From assembly GCA_904501705.1 (NCBI GenBank), contig CAJGCA010000024.1, positions 1 through 22,809 on the forward strand: DNA of 22,809 nucleotides, given 5' to 3'. The translations under genes were made by a program, and so were the position numbers. Source of the stretch: Clostridiaceae bacterium (GTDB lineage: Bacteria > Bacillota > Clostridia > Oscillospirales > Acutalibacteraceae). How positions within the stretch are numbered: position 1 is the stretch's first letter; every line of letters begins with the position of its first letter. The notes under the pieces are model-generated. The model worked only from the letters and a program-made list of their open reading frames with translations. It had not been told where the DNA came from and searched no databases. Below are positions 6,050 to 12,242 of this stretch, piece by piece.

Positions 6050-6207
6050 GAAAGTCGGACTACCCTTTCGCGGACAGCGGGGAGATGGTTTCGGGAAACG
6101 CAGTCTCGATCCCGTGTTTGCGGTTTTGGTGTGGCCCGACAAAATCCCCACAGCATTTTACGCCCGAACGACGGAAGCTGCGTCCGGCAGCGATAGAATA
6201 AAACAAG
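6050..6207. other. GC-richer stretch without a supported gene
   Basis: The open frames here (for example plus strand 6042-6440 and minus strand near 6049-6160) lack ribosome binding sites and recognisable motifs. The block is visibly more GC-rich than its surroundings and contains GTTTC-GG-GAAAC at 6088-6099. It could belong to an origin of transfer or replication with 5985-6049. I see nothing more definite. Confidence 0.35.
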
Positions 6208-6247
6208 AAAACGACGACCTCTCCATTTGCGGAGCGGTCGCCGTTTT
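6208..6247 (-). terminator. Terminator of the amber-interrupted mini-operon
   Basis: A 17-bp stem (6208-6224 with 6231-6247) has two mismatches and a 6-nt loop, followed on the minus strand by CTTGTTTTATT. It overlaps the TAA at 6246-6248 that ends the readthrough frame of the second mini-gene, which supports that TAA as the natural gene end. Confidence 0.75.
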
Positions 6248-6383
6248 ACTTAAAATCCTTGAATATCTCGTCCAAAGCCTAATCAATAGTGGCTTTCAGA
6301 CTCTTGCGGATCACGTCATACATCATCTGTTCAATGAAACTCTGTTGCCTCTTCTTTTTCTTGCGTTCTTGCTGTTTGCTCAT
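6246..6383 (-). CDS. Small basic protein, coding frame interrupted by one TAG
   Basis: From ATG 6383 the frame reads MSKQQERKKKKRQQSFIEQ through KSLKATID for 34 codons to a TAG at 6281-6279. It continues in frame as ALDEIFKDFK to TAA (6248-6246), which lies at the terminator. With the TAG read through, the product is 45 residues: a Lys/Arg-rich head and an amphipathic helix. If TAG terminates, it is 34 residues (6279-6383). The start overlaps the stop of the gene upstream as ATGA, so the two are translationally coupled. I do not know the family. The junction reads most naturally with Gln or Glu at the TAG. This is either an amber-suppressed gene or one with a single nonsense mutation. Confidence 0.55.
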
Positions 6384-6553
6384 TGTGTTCTCACACTGCT
6401 TTTTATATCAACAGTATATTCGCCATCTTCAGCGAGATAATCCTATTTCTATTCCACATAGTTTTCCTGCGCCGACTTACCGTTCAGCTGAAACCAAAAT
6501 CGGTCGGGGCACTTGCCCGTCTATCGGGCGAGGGTAGTTATTTCGTCAAGCAT
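6380..6553 (-). CDS. Small protein with three in-frame TAG codons
   Basis: ATG 6553 has a near-perfect AAAGGAGG ribosome binding site 7 nt upstream and a promoter at 6587-6616. The frame is 58 codons to TGA (6382-6380). It contains three TAG codons (codons 11, 35 and 37; minus strand 6523-6521, 6451-6449 and 6445-6443) but no internal TAA or TGA. Between them it reads as ordinary protein: MLDEITTLAR, then TGKCPDRFWFQLNGK, then DYLAEDGEYTVDIKSSVRTQ. The stop overlaps the next start as ATGA. With TAG as sense the product is 57 residues; as normal stops it would be a 10-residue peptide. I do not recognise the family. The intact promoter, ribosome binding site, coupling and terminator argue for a recently or currently functional gene. 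Confidence 0.5.
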
Positions 6554-6586
6554 TGAATTGCCTCCTTTTAATCGTTAGTCTTCATC

Positions 6587-6616
6587 AGTATATAAAATCC
6601 GAGCATTTCCGATTAA
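6587..6616 (-). promoter_or_regulatory. Promoter of the amber-interrupted mini-operon
   Basis: On the minus strand TTAATC (6616-6611) and TATACT (6592-6587) are separated by 18 bp. The AAAGGAGG site and ATG 6553 follow. It is divergent from the promoter at 6663-6691. Confidence 0.55.
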
Positions 6617-6662
6617 CTGACCTTGCCCCTATATTCCGAGCCGTCAGATGATCGCGCCCGAT

Positions 6663-6691
6663 TCGATTTTTCCAAAAAATTATGCTATAAT
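6663..6691 (+). promoter_or_regulatory. Promoter of the replication-initiator-like gene
   Basis: A perfect TATAAT lies at 6686-6691, with a partial -35 (TCGATT, 6663-6668) at 17-bp spacing. The AAGGAG ribosome binding site follows at 6736-6741. Confidence 0.6.
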
Positions 6692-6750
6692 TATGATAAT
6701 GAAAGGAACAAAGTCCTTTCGAAATTTAAGTGAAAAAGGAGAAATGCACT

Positions 6751-7347
6751 ATGCCATATAGCGTGCCTAACTAGAGAATTATCAAAATCAATCGAGAGAA
6801 AGCTGAGCGGGACTTTCTCGGTATCAAAAACGAAAATTGGATGGCCGCTTCCCGTGACCTTGGCGCACATGCACTGCGGCTGTATCTGTATTTGGCAGCC
6901 AATGCGAACGGCTACACGTTTGCTTTATCCCCTGCGGCGATCCAAGAGGCCATAGGGATGCCTCGTTCGACCTACCACGACCAATTCCACGTCCTTGTCA
7001 GCAAAGGCTATCTCGTTCAGACCGGAGGAAACACCTTTGCTTTCTATGAAATGCCGCATCCGAGTGCCGCTCAACACCATTCGAATGTGATGTCGGGGGC
7101 CGGACAAAATTTTGGAGAATGTCCGATCACCGACTTCTCGCACACGGATAGCGAACAAAATTGTACGCCCTCGACCACAGAAATAAATAATATAAAGATT
7201 TTGACAGATAAGTTGGGGATAAATAATTGTGATGAAGATCCGAACAAAATTCCCGTTTCGACCGTTAGAGAAATCCGTATCCCTTCCCCATCTGCGATGG
7301 ATAAGCCAAAAGAGAAGAAGAAACCCTTTGAAGATTTCGAGTTTTAA
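6751..7347 (+). CDS. Replication-initiator-like winged-helix protein, frame interrupted by one TAG
   Basis: ATG 6751 has AAGGAG (6736-6741) nine nt upstream and a promoter before it. The frame reads MPYSVPN, then TAG at 6772-6774, then RIIKINREKAERDFLGIKN without a further stop to TAA 7347 (198 codons). The region after the TAG resembles, from memory, small helix-turn-helix/replication-initiator proteins of Firmicute plasmids and integrative elements: NENWMAASRDLGAHALRLYL, then LSPAAIQEAIGMPRSTYHD as a recognition helix, then VLVSKGYLVQTGGNTFAFYE as the wing. The C-terminal third is Ser/Thr/Pro-rich and probably unstructured. If the TAG terminates, translation might restart at ATG 6841 (168 residues), which has no clear ribosome binding site. 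The simplest reading is one gene with an amber codon at position 8, suppressed or inactivated. Confidence 0.6.
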
Positions 7348-7354
7348 TATGTAG

Positions 7355-7379
7355 AGGAGCGAGCCACGGCTACGCTCCT
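7355..7379 (+). terminator. Terminator of the initiator-like gene
   Basis: AGGAGCG-AGCC (7355-7365) pairs with GGCT-A-CGCTCCT (7368-7379), with one bulged A and a 2-nt apex, followed by TTTTCC. It lies directly after the stop codon at 7347. Confidence 0.65.
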
Positions 7380-7407
7380 TTTCCTTTGCTCTTTTGGAGC
7401 AGGAAGA

Positions 7408-7851
7408 TCAGGCGGCCTCTTTTGAAGCGGTAGGAATCTCCACCACGGTGGTGGTCTGCTCCACAAAAAAGCGGACCTGACGATAGTTGGGGAACTGCCC
7501 AATAAACCATTTTCGCACGTGCGCATAGCGGCTCGTTTGAGGAGCAGCTTCGGTTCTTGCAATCCAGTAGGCAGCCATCAGTTCATCGGCGTTGTCTTGC
7601 TCGGAAATGTAGATTTCCATATTTTTATAGGTTAAGTTCTTGTCGTGATGGCAAGTCTTATTCTGACGGCCCGCCACCTCCACGACCTCCATATCAGGAA
7701 ACTCGCGCAAGACAGTCTTCATTAGCTTATATTCGGGCGTGCCATACTCGGATGCGGCTTTGGCAAATTTATAATTCACGGTCATCGTATGAGAGCCAAA
7801 GTCAATCTTGTAGCCACGAACACCGACAAACGCATTCGTCTTTTCAGACAT
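7408..7851 (-). CDS. Unknown protein, second copy of a tandem paralog pair
   Basis: This 147-residue soluble protein has ATG 7851 preceded by AGAGGTG. Residues from about 36 onward align by eye with the upstream gene product (7870-8292): YGTPEYKLMKTVLREFPDMEVVEV, NLTYKNMEIYI, NADELMAAY, then HVRKWFIGQFPNY. It has no TM segment, signal peptide or helix-turn-helix that I can see. The aromatic NLTYKNME and WF-x3-FPNY motifs are the family's strongest features. It is probably co-transcribed with its paralog (18-bp gap). The function is unknown; the size and duplication would fit a small element-encoded modulator, but this is not evidence for one. Confidence 0.75.
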   Translation of the reverse strand: MSEKTNAFVGVRGYKIDFGSHTMTVNYKFAKAASEYGTPEYKLMKTVLREFPDMEVVEVAGRQNKTCHHDKNLTYKNMEIYISEQDNADELMAAYWIARTEAAPQTSRYAHVRKWFIGQFPNYRQVRFFVEQTTTVVEIPTASKEAA

Positions 7852-7869
7852 AATTACACCTCTTCTCTG

Positions 7870-8292
7870 TTACGCAGCTTCATTGTCTGCAGTTTCTGCG
7901 GTGCACTCAACCAAACTTACCACATCCATTTGCTTCTTTTGGAACAACTCCGCTTCCGTATAGTTTGGGAACATCTCTTTGAACCAGTTGACAACATACA
8001 GATGCCGGTTGCGCTGAACTGCAGATTCTTTCTTGACACGCTTGAACTCTGCCAACAGAATTTCGGCATTGGGCTTGTCCGCGATATACGCTTCCATATT
8101 AGCATAGGTCAGATTATAGTTGTTAGAAGAGCTGGTTTTGCGAACAGAGATTTCAACGGTCGGGTTTTCTGCGCGGAATTCAGACAGCATCTTGTACTCG
8201 CGACTGCCGTATACGCGAGCCTTCTTCATAAACGCAGTGGAGACGTAAGCCTTGGAGAAATCGCTACTCATAATAATGGTGTTAGTTTTCAT
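7870..8292 (-). CDS. Unknown protein, first copy of a tandem paralog pair
   Basis: This 140-residue soluble protein has ATG 8292 with GAAAGGAAA upstream. It shares with its neighbour at 7408-7851 the blocks YGSREYKMLSEF, PTVEISV, NLTYANMEAYI, NAEILLAEF and VVNWFKEMFPNY. The N-terminus is Ser/Thr-rich and the first half basic; there is no recognisable catalytic motif. It is the leader gene of a two-gene unit driven by the promoter near 8374-8402, with a hairpin in its untranslated leader. I do not recognise the family beyond recalling anonymous relatives in clostridial mobile elements. Confidence 0.75.
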   Translation of the reverse strand: MKTNTIIMSSDFSKAYVSTAFMKKARVYGSREYKMLSEFRAENPTVEISVRKTSSSNNYNLTYANMEAYIADKPNAEILLAEFKRVKKESAVQRNRHLYVVNWFKEMFPNYTEAELFQKKQMDVVSLVECTAETADNEAA

Positions 8293-8335
8293 GGTAAATC
8301 TTTTCCTTTCAAAATAAATGTTTTTAATGATTTTT

Positions 8336-8368
8336 CGTAAGGATCCGTCGTACGCCCTTCACCTTACG
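8336..8368 (-). other. Leader hairpin upstream of the paralog pair
   Basis: CGTAAGG (8336-8342) pairs with CCTTACG (8362-8368), enclosing a 19-nt loop that contains CGTACG. On the minus strand it forms near the 5' end of the transcript, directly after the probable -10 box. It could stabilise the mRNA or bind a regulator. Confidence 0.4.
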
Positions 8369-8373
8369 AGCAC

Positions 8374-8402
8374 ATTATACCAAGCCGCAAATCGCGCAAG
8401 TG
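8374..8402 (-). promoter_or_regulatory. Likely promoter of the paralog pair
   Basis: On the minus strand a perfect TATAAT lies at 8379-8374, with a weak -35 (CACTTG, 8402-8397) at 17 bp. The bases from here to the integrase stop at 8510 show no gene. Confidence 0.55.
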
Positions 8403-8509
8403 AACAAAACTGTTCTCTTGCTAAAAATTGATAAAAAAGAGAAAGATGAGTTTTTCAACCCACCTTTTTCATGTAACAATCGTTCTCGGAAGATCACGGA
8501 GCGGGCCAA

Positions 8510-9448
8510 TCACCGCCTGTGATCCATTCGGATGCGCGTCTCTTTTTGCCGCATTTGCGCCAGCGGCGAGAAGTTGTCGTAATTCTTCACGATGTCCGCA
8601 TTAAACACCGCACAATAATGTCGGGTCATATCCAGCGTGCTGTGGCCGAGAATCTTCTGAAGAGTGAAAGCATCCCCGCCGCAATCTATCAGATACTTGC
8701 GGGCGAAAGTATGCCGAAACAAATGAATGCTTGTCTTTTGGACGCCGCGGCTTCGATTGTAGCGGACGATACCTTTGCGTAGCGCGTTCTCGGTGAGCGG
8801 CTCGCCCGTGTCCGAGCAAAACAACGTATCAGCATCCACACCGCCGCGAAACCGCAAATATTCGCGCAATATCCGCACCATATCACTACACAACGGAATC
8901 ACTTGTGCCTTGTGGTTTTTGGTGTGCCGATAATGAACCATTCCGTTGTCCAAATCCACATCACGAATCTGAATAGCTCGCACGGTCGCCGCACGGCTGC
9001 CGCTGTTGAGCAGGAAATTGATAATCACCCAATCCCGATATTCGCAAAAACTGCATTTGCGAGTGTCGGGCTTTTTTAATAGTTTCTCTAACTCTTGGTC
9101 GGTGTAAGTTTCCTTCACCGTTTCCTCACCGCGGTAGATGGGGATGGTGAGCATCGTGATCCCTTCTACGTTGCACCACGACAAAAAGGATTTTAACATG
9201 CGTGTATAACTGTTGATGCTGTTGGCGGACAATTCTGCATCCCGCATGCTCGTGATCATACGGTCTAAGTCTGATTTACACAGATTAACAATGGTTTGCT
9301 TTACATCAAGATGTCTTGACACCGCTTTGAAATGACAGACATAACTTTGTATTGTTTTATCCCTCAATCCTTTTGCTCTCTTGGCATGGATAAATTCTTC
9401 AAAGGTGTCCTCGATGGTGTTGCCGTTTTGTAGTGTGATGATTGACAT
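8510..9448 (-). CDS. int: Tyrosine recombinase (site-specific integrase)
   Basis: This 312-residue protein catalyses strand exchange between the element and the tRNA-Pro attachment site. It has an N-terminal SAM-like core-binding domain (about 12-95) and a C-terminal catalytic domain (about 112-290). The catalytic set is complete: Arg152 (GSRAAT), Lys177 (HTKNHK), His242 and Arg245 (HLFRHTFA), His269 (LGHS) and the nucleophile Tyr278 (RHYCAVF). ATG 9448 is chosen for the AGGAGG nine nt upstream; the open frame extends further through the tRNA but that part is not coding. The size is that of a phage or XerC-like integrase without the long arm-binding domain of Tn916 Int. Its position beside the intact tRNA end fits the 47-bp repeats. 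No separate excisionase was recognised. Confidence 0.95.
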   Translation of the reverse strand: MSIITLQNGNTIEDTFEEFIHAKRAKGLRDKTIQSYVCHFKAVSRHLDVKQTIVNLCKSDLDRMITSMRDAELSANSINSYTRMLKSFLSWCNVEGITMLTIPIYRGEETVKETYTDQELEKLLKKPDTRKCSFCEYRDWVIINFLLNSGSRAATVRAIQIRDVDLDNGMVHYRHTKNHKAQVIPLCSDMVRILREYLRFRGGVDADTLFCSDTGEPLTENALRKGIVRYNRSRGVQKTSIHLFRHTFARKYLIDCGGDAFTLQKILGHSTLDMTRHYCAVFNADIVKNYDNFSPLAQMRQKETRIRMDHRR

Positions 9449-9525
9449 AATTTTAGGCCTCCTGATTGATGATAGTAGGTACCAAAAATCAAGCGGCCAT
9501 GTTTGAGCGGGTAAAAAATAAAAAC

Positions 9526-9552
9526 CCCTTGAAACCACAAGAGTTTCAAGGG
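9526..9552 (-). terminator. Terminator supplied by the element for tRNA-Pro
   Basis: CCCTTGAAAC/GTTTCAAGGG forms a 10-bp perfect stem with a 7-nt loop, followed on the minus strand by GTTTTTATTTTTT. It lies 2 nt from the tRNA 3' end and replaces the host terminator stranded at 54-93. One arm is shared with the 15-bp inverted repeat 9540-9554/174-188. Confidence 0.85.
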
Positions 9553-9553
9553 A

Positions 9554-9600
9554 TTGGTCCGAGTGGCGAGACTTGAACTCACGGCCTCTTGACCCCCAGT
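9554..9600. repeat. tRNA-proximal attachment site (47-bp direct repeat)
   Basis: Identical to 92-138 in the same orientation, it covers the 3' 46 nt of tRNA-Pro plus one base. The junction falls inside the anticodon stem, so strand exchange most likely occurs in or near the anticodon loop. Confidence 0.93.
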
Positions 9601-9630
9601 CAAGCGCGCTACCAACTGCGCCACACCCGG
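9555..9630 (-). tRNA. tRNA-Pro, anticodon GGG
   Basis: This is a 76-nt cloverleaf with encoded CCA. The acceptor stem is CCGGGTG/CACTCGG with one G-U pair. The D arm is GCGC-AGTTGGTA-GCGC. The anticodon stem CTTGA/TCAAG encloses CTGGGGG (anticodon GGG), and the T arm is GTGAG-TTCAAGT-CTCGC. It is the intact target gene of the mobile element, and its function should be preserved by the integrated copy of its own 3' end. Confidence 0.95.
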
Positions 9631-9662
9631 ATTTTTCACAGTTTTTCTCAACTGCGAGTGGT

Positions 9663-9691
9663 ATTATAGCATACCCCCCGACAAAATGCAA
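9663..9691 (-). promoter_or_regulatory. Promoter of tRNA-Pro
   Basis: On the minus strand TTGCAT (9691-9686) and TATAAT (9668-9663) are separated by 17 bp, about 33 nt upstream of the mature tRNA 5' end. Confidence 0.75.
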
Positions 9692-9720
9692 GAGGAATTT
9701 TACTTTCTTTTGAATTTTTC

Positions 9721-9749
9721 TTGCGAAACAGGCTTCTGCGTGGTATACT
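9721..9749 (+). promoter_or_regulatory. Promoter of typA
   Basis: TTGCGA (9721-9726) and TATACT (9744-9749) are separated by 17 bp, upstream of the AAAGGA ribosome binding site at 9778-9783. It is back-to-back with the tRNA promoter. Confidence 0.75.
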
Positions 9750-9793
9750 ATCTTGGTTATTGTACTAATTCAACGATAAAGGAAGCGCAATTT

Positions 9794-11623
9794 ATGGGAA
9801 CCAGAGAAAATTTACGCAACGTTGCCATCATCGCCCACGTTGACCACGGCAAGACAACGCTGGTGGATCAGCTGCTGCGGCAGAGCGGCATCTTCCGCGC
9901 CAACGAGCAGGTCGCCGAGCGTGTGATGGATTCCAACGACCTCGAGCGTGAGCGCGGCATCACCATCCTGTCCAAAAACACCGCCGTGATGTACGGCGAC
10001 ACCAAGATCAACATCGTCGACACCCCCGGCCACGCCGACTTCGGCGGCGAGGTGGAACGCATCCTGCTGATGGTGGACGGCGTGCTGCTGCTCGTCGACG
10101 CGTTCGAGGGCTGTATGCCGCAGACCCGCTTCGTGCTCAAAAAGGCGCTCGGCCTCGGCAAGCGTCCCGTCGTTGTCATCAACAAGATCGACCGCGACGG
10201 TGCACGCCCCTACGAGGTTATCGACGAGCTGCTCGACCTCTTCATCGAGCTCGACGCCGACGAGGATCAGCTCGACTTCCCCGTCATCTTCGCCTCGGGT
10301 CGCGACGGCTACGCCTCGCTCGATCCCGATGCGCGCGAGGGAGATATGCGCCCCTTGTTCGAGGCGATCCTCGAGCACGTGCCCGCACCGCAGGGCGATC
10401 CCGACGGCCCCTTGCAGATCCTCTTCTCCAACATCGACTACGACGACTACACGGGACGCATCGGCGTCGGCCGCGTCGAGCGCGGCCGTGTGCGCACGGG
10501 GCAGACCATCACGTTGTGCAAGCGGGACGGCACCACCCAAAACGCCCGCATCGGTAAGCTGTATCAGTTTGAGGGACTGCGTCGCGCGGAATGCGAGACT
10601 GCAAGCCTCGGCGACCTCGTCTCGGTCACCGGCATCCCCGACCTCAACATCGGTGAGACCGCCTGCGACCCCGAGCACGTCGAGGCACTCCCCTTCGTCC
10701 ACATCGACGAGCCGACCATCTCGATGATCTTTATGGTCAACAACAGCCCCTTCGCGGGTCGCGAGGGTAAATACGTCACCTCCCGCAACATCCGCGACCG
10801 TCTCTTTAAAGAGATCGAGACCAACGTCAGTATGCGGGTCGAGGAAACCGACACCACCGACGCATTCAAGGTGTCGGGGCGCGGCGAGCTGAGCCTCTCC
10901 ATCCTCATCGAGACGATGCGGCGGCAGGGCTTCGAGTTCGCGGTCAGCCGTCCGCAGGTCATCCTCAAAACAGGCCCGAACGGCGAGACCCTCGAGCCGA
11001 TGGAGCTCTTAGTCATCGAGGTGCCCGAGCAGTATGTCGGCGTAGTTATGGAGCGACTCGGCTCGCGCAAGGCGGAAATCGTCAATATGGGTACGCGGGA
11101 CACCGGCATCAGCCACCTCGAGTTCCGCATCCCCTCCCGAGGGCTGATGGGCTATCGCCAACAGTTCCTCACCGACACCAACGGCAACGGCATTATGAAT
11201 AGCCTATTCGACGGCTATGAGCCCTACAAGGGCGAGATCCCCCAGCGCGTGCAGGGCTCGCTGGTCGTGCACGAAACGGGCGAAACCTGCGCCTACGGTC
11301 TGTGGGGCGCGCAGGACCGCGGCGCCCTGTTTGTCGGCCCCGGCATTCCCGTCTACGAGGGTATGATTGTCGGTCAATCCCCTCGCGACGAGGATATCGT
11401 GGTCAACGTCTGTAAGAAAAAACACGTGACCAACACCCGTGCGTCGGGCTCCGATGAGGCGCTGCGTCTCGTGCCGCCGACCATCCTCAGCCTCGAGCAG
11501 TCGCTCGAATTCATCAACGACGACGAGCTCGTCGAGGTCACCCCCGAATCCATCCGCCTTCGCAAGCGCATCCTCTCGAAAGAGCTCCGCCTCAAGGCGG
11601 AATCCCGCAAAAAGCAGAAATGA
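9794..11623 (+). CDS. typA: Ribosome-associated GTPase TypA/BipA
   Basis: This 609-residue protein is normal length for TypA/BipA, a translational GTPase of the EF-G/LepA group that binds ribosomes and supports subunit assembly and stress or cold growth. The G domain shows AHVDHGKTT (residues 14-22), RGITI (54-58), DTPGHAD (76-82) and NKID (130-133). EF-G-like beta-barrel and alpha/beta domains follow. The BipA-specific C-terminal domain includes the GLWGAQDRGALFVGPG segment and a basic Lys/Arg tail. ATG 9794 has AAAGGA ten nt upstream; the longer open frame lacks support. It has its own promoter and terminator, so it is monocistronic. GC content and codon use are those of the host, in sharp contrast to the element on the left. 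Confidence 0.97.
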   Translation: MGTRENLRNVAIIAHVDHGKTTLVDQLLRQSGIFRANEQVAERVMDSNDLERERGITILSKNTAVMYGDTKINIVDTPGHADFGGEVERILLMVDGVLLLVDAFEGCMPQTRFVLKKALGLGKRPVVVINKIDRDGARPYEVIDELLDLFIELDADEDQLDFPVIFASGRDGYASLDPDAREGDMRPLFEAILEHVPAPQGDPDGPLQILFSNIDYDDYTGRIGVGRVERGRVRTGQTITLCKRDGTTQNARIGKLYQFEGLRRAECETASLGDLVSVTGIPDLNIGETACDPEHVEALPFVHIDEPTISMIFMVNNSPFAGREGKYVTSRNIRDRLFKEIETNVSMRVEETDTTDAFKVSGRGELSLSILIETMRRQGFEFAVSRPQVILKTGPNGETLEPMELLVIEVPEQYVGVVMERLGSRKAEIVNMGTRDTGISHLEFRIPSRGLMGYRQQFLTDTNGNGIMNSLFDGYEPYKGEIPQRVQGSLVVHETGETCAYGLWGAQDRGALFVGPGIPVYEGMIVGQSPRDEDIVVNVCKKKHVTNTRASGSDEALRLVPPTILSLEQSLEFINDDELVEVTPESIRLRKRILSKELRLKAESRKKQK

Positions 11624-11649
11624 TCCCGCTCACTGCGTAATAAAACAGT

Positions 11650-11681
11650 CCGCCCGCACAGCAGCAATGCCGTGCGGGCGG
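11650..11681 (+). terminator. typA terminator
   Basis: CCGCCCGCAC/GTGCGGGCGG forms a 10-bp GC-rich stem with a 12-nt loop, followed by TTTCCTTTTT. It ends next to the convergent VOC gene stop. Confidence 0.85.
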
Positions 11682-11689
11682 TTTCCTTT

Positions 11690-12076
11690 TTATAATTCGC
11701 GGAAAAACTCCAGCTGTTCGCCGTCGGGGCCCTTGACGAACGCGACGTTGATGGTCACGCCCGCAGGGGTGGATGCCAGCGGAACGACCTTCGGCATTAT
11801 GTGCGGCTCAAAGCCCGCCGCGAGTGCTCGCTCAAACGCCGCATCGACGTCGTCAACGCGCAACGCAAAATGCTGCCACTTGCCGTTTTCCGAAAATTCG
11901 TCCGAGCCGTTTGCGAACAGTTCAATACGCCCGCCGTCGCCGATGTCCAGCATCACAATCAGCCGTTCGCCCTCGCCCCAGCGCACCACCTCGGTCATGC
12001 CGAGCGCGCGGTACATTGCGAGGCTTTTTTCAATATCCTTGCATTTTAGCGCAATATGATGAAATCCCATTGTCAT
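11690..12076 (-). CDS. VOC-family (glyoxalase I-like) protein
   Basis: This 128-residue protein has the two-module beta-alpha-beta-beta-beta fold expected of the vicinal oxygen chelate family. Likely metal ligands are His7 (FHHIAL), Glu52 (RIELF), His69 (WQHFALRV) and Glu123 (GEQLEFF). This four-ligand H-E-H-E pattern fits a metal-dependent lyase or isomerase of glyoxalase type, but the family is too broad to assign a substrate. ATG 12076 is supported by AAGGAG 8 nt upstream. It is cytosolic, monocistronic and convergent with typA. Confidence 0.88.
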   Translation of the reverse strand: MTMGFHHIALKCKDIEKSLAMYRALGMTEVVRWGEGERLIVMLDIGDGGRIELFANGSDEFSENGKWQHFALRVDDVDAAFERALAAGFEPHIMPKVVPLASTPAGVTINVAFVKGPDGEQLEFFREL

Positions 12077-12097
12077 AACGCCATCTCCTTTTTCCTT

Positions 12098-12126
12098 ATC
12101 ATAGCATAAAAGCGGCAGATTGTATA
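12098..12126 (-). promoter_or_regulatory. Possible promoter of the VOC gene
   Basis: On the minus strand TATGAT (12103-12098) has a partial -35 (TATACA, 12126-12121) 17 bp away. It abuts the divergent maltodextrin-operon promoter. Confidence 0.4.
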
Positions 12127-12155
12127 TTGTTTTTTTGCTCCATTGCGTGTATACT
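12127..12155 (+). promoter_or_regulatory. Promoter of the maltodextrin operon
   Basis: TTGTTT (12127-12132) and TATACT (12150-12155) are separated by 17 bp, about 90 nt upstream of the binding-protein gene. No clear LacI-type operator or catabolite site could be assigned. Confidence 0.6.
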
Positions 12156-12242
12156 ATTAAAAAATGAATATTGCGCGGGCTTTCTCACAAAATATACCGA
12201 CGGTGGAATCCCACTGAATTACCAAAAACGGAGGAGTTTTGT

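Larger units (their letters stand above)
92..9600. mobile_element. Integrated element (~9.5 kb) in the tRNA-Pro(GGG) gene
   Basis: The element is bounded by the 47-bp direct repeats at 92-138 and 9554-9600. The integrase gene sits just inside the tRNA end and the intact tRNA is retained at that end. Gene content is typical of accessory DNA: integrase, serine resolvase, XRE, RHH and WYL regulators, a replication-initiator-like gene and unknown cargo. No relaxase, type IV secretion or phage structural gene was recognised, so it cannot be self-transmissible by known means from what is visible here. Base composition is lower in GC than the flanking host DNA and uneven along the element. Several genes are broken (3814-3915) or amber-interrupted (6246-7347), so mobility is uncertain. 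Confidence 0.9.

Noticed and set aside
6042..6537. Plus-strand open frames of 132 and 82 codons
   Set aside because: They have no ribosome binding site and lie opposite the minus-strand mini-operon, whose promoter, Shine-Dalgarno, coupling and terminator form a consistent unit.
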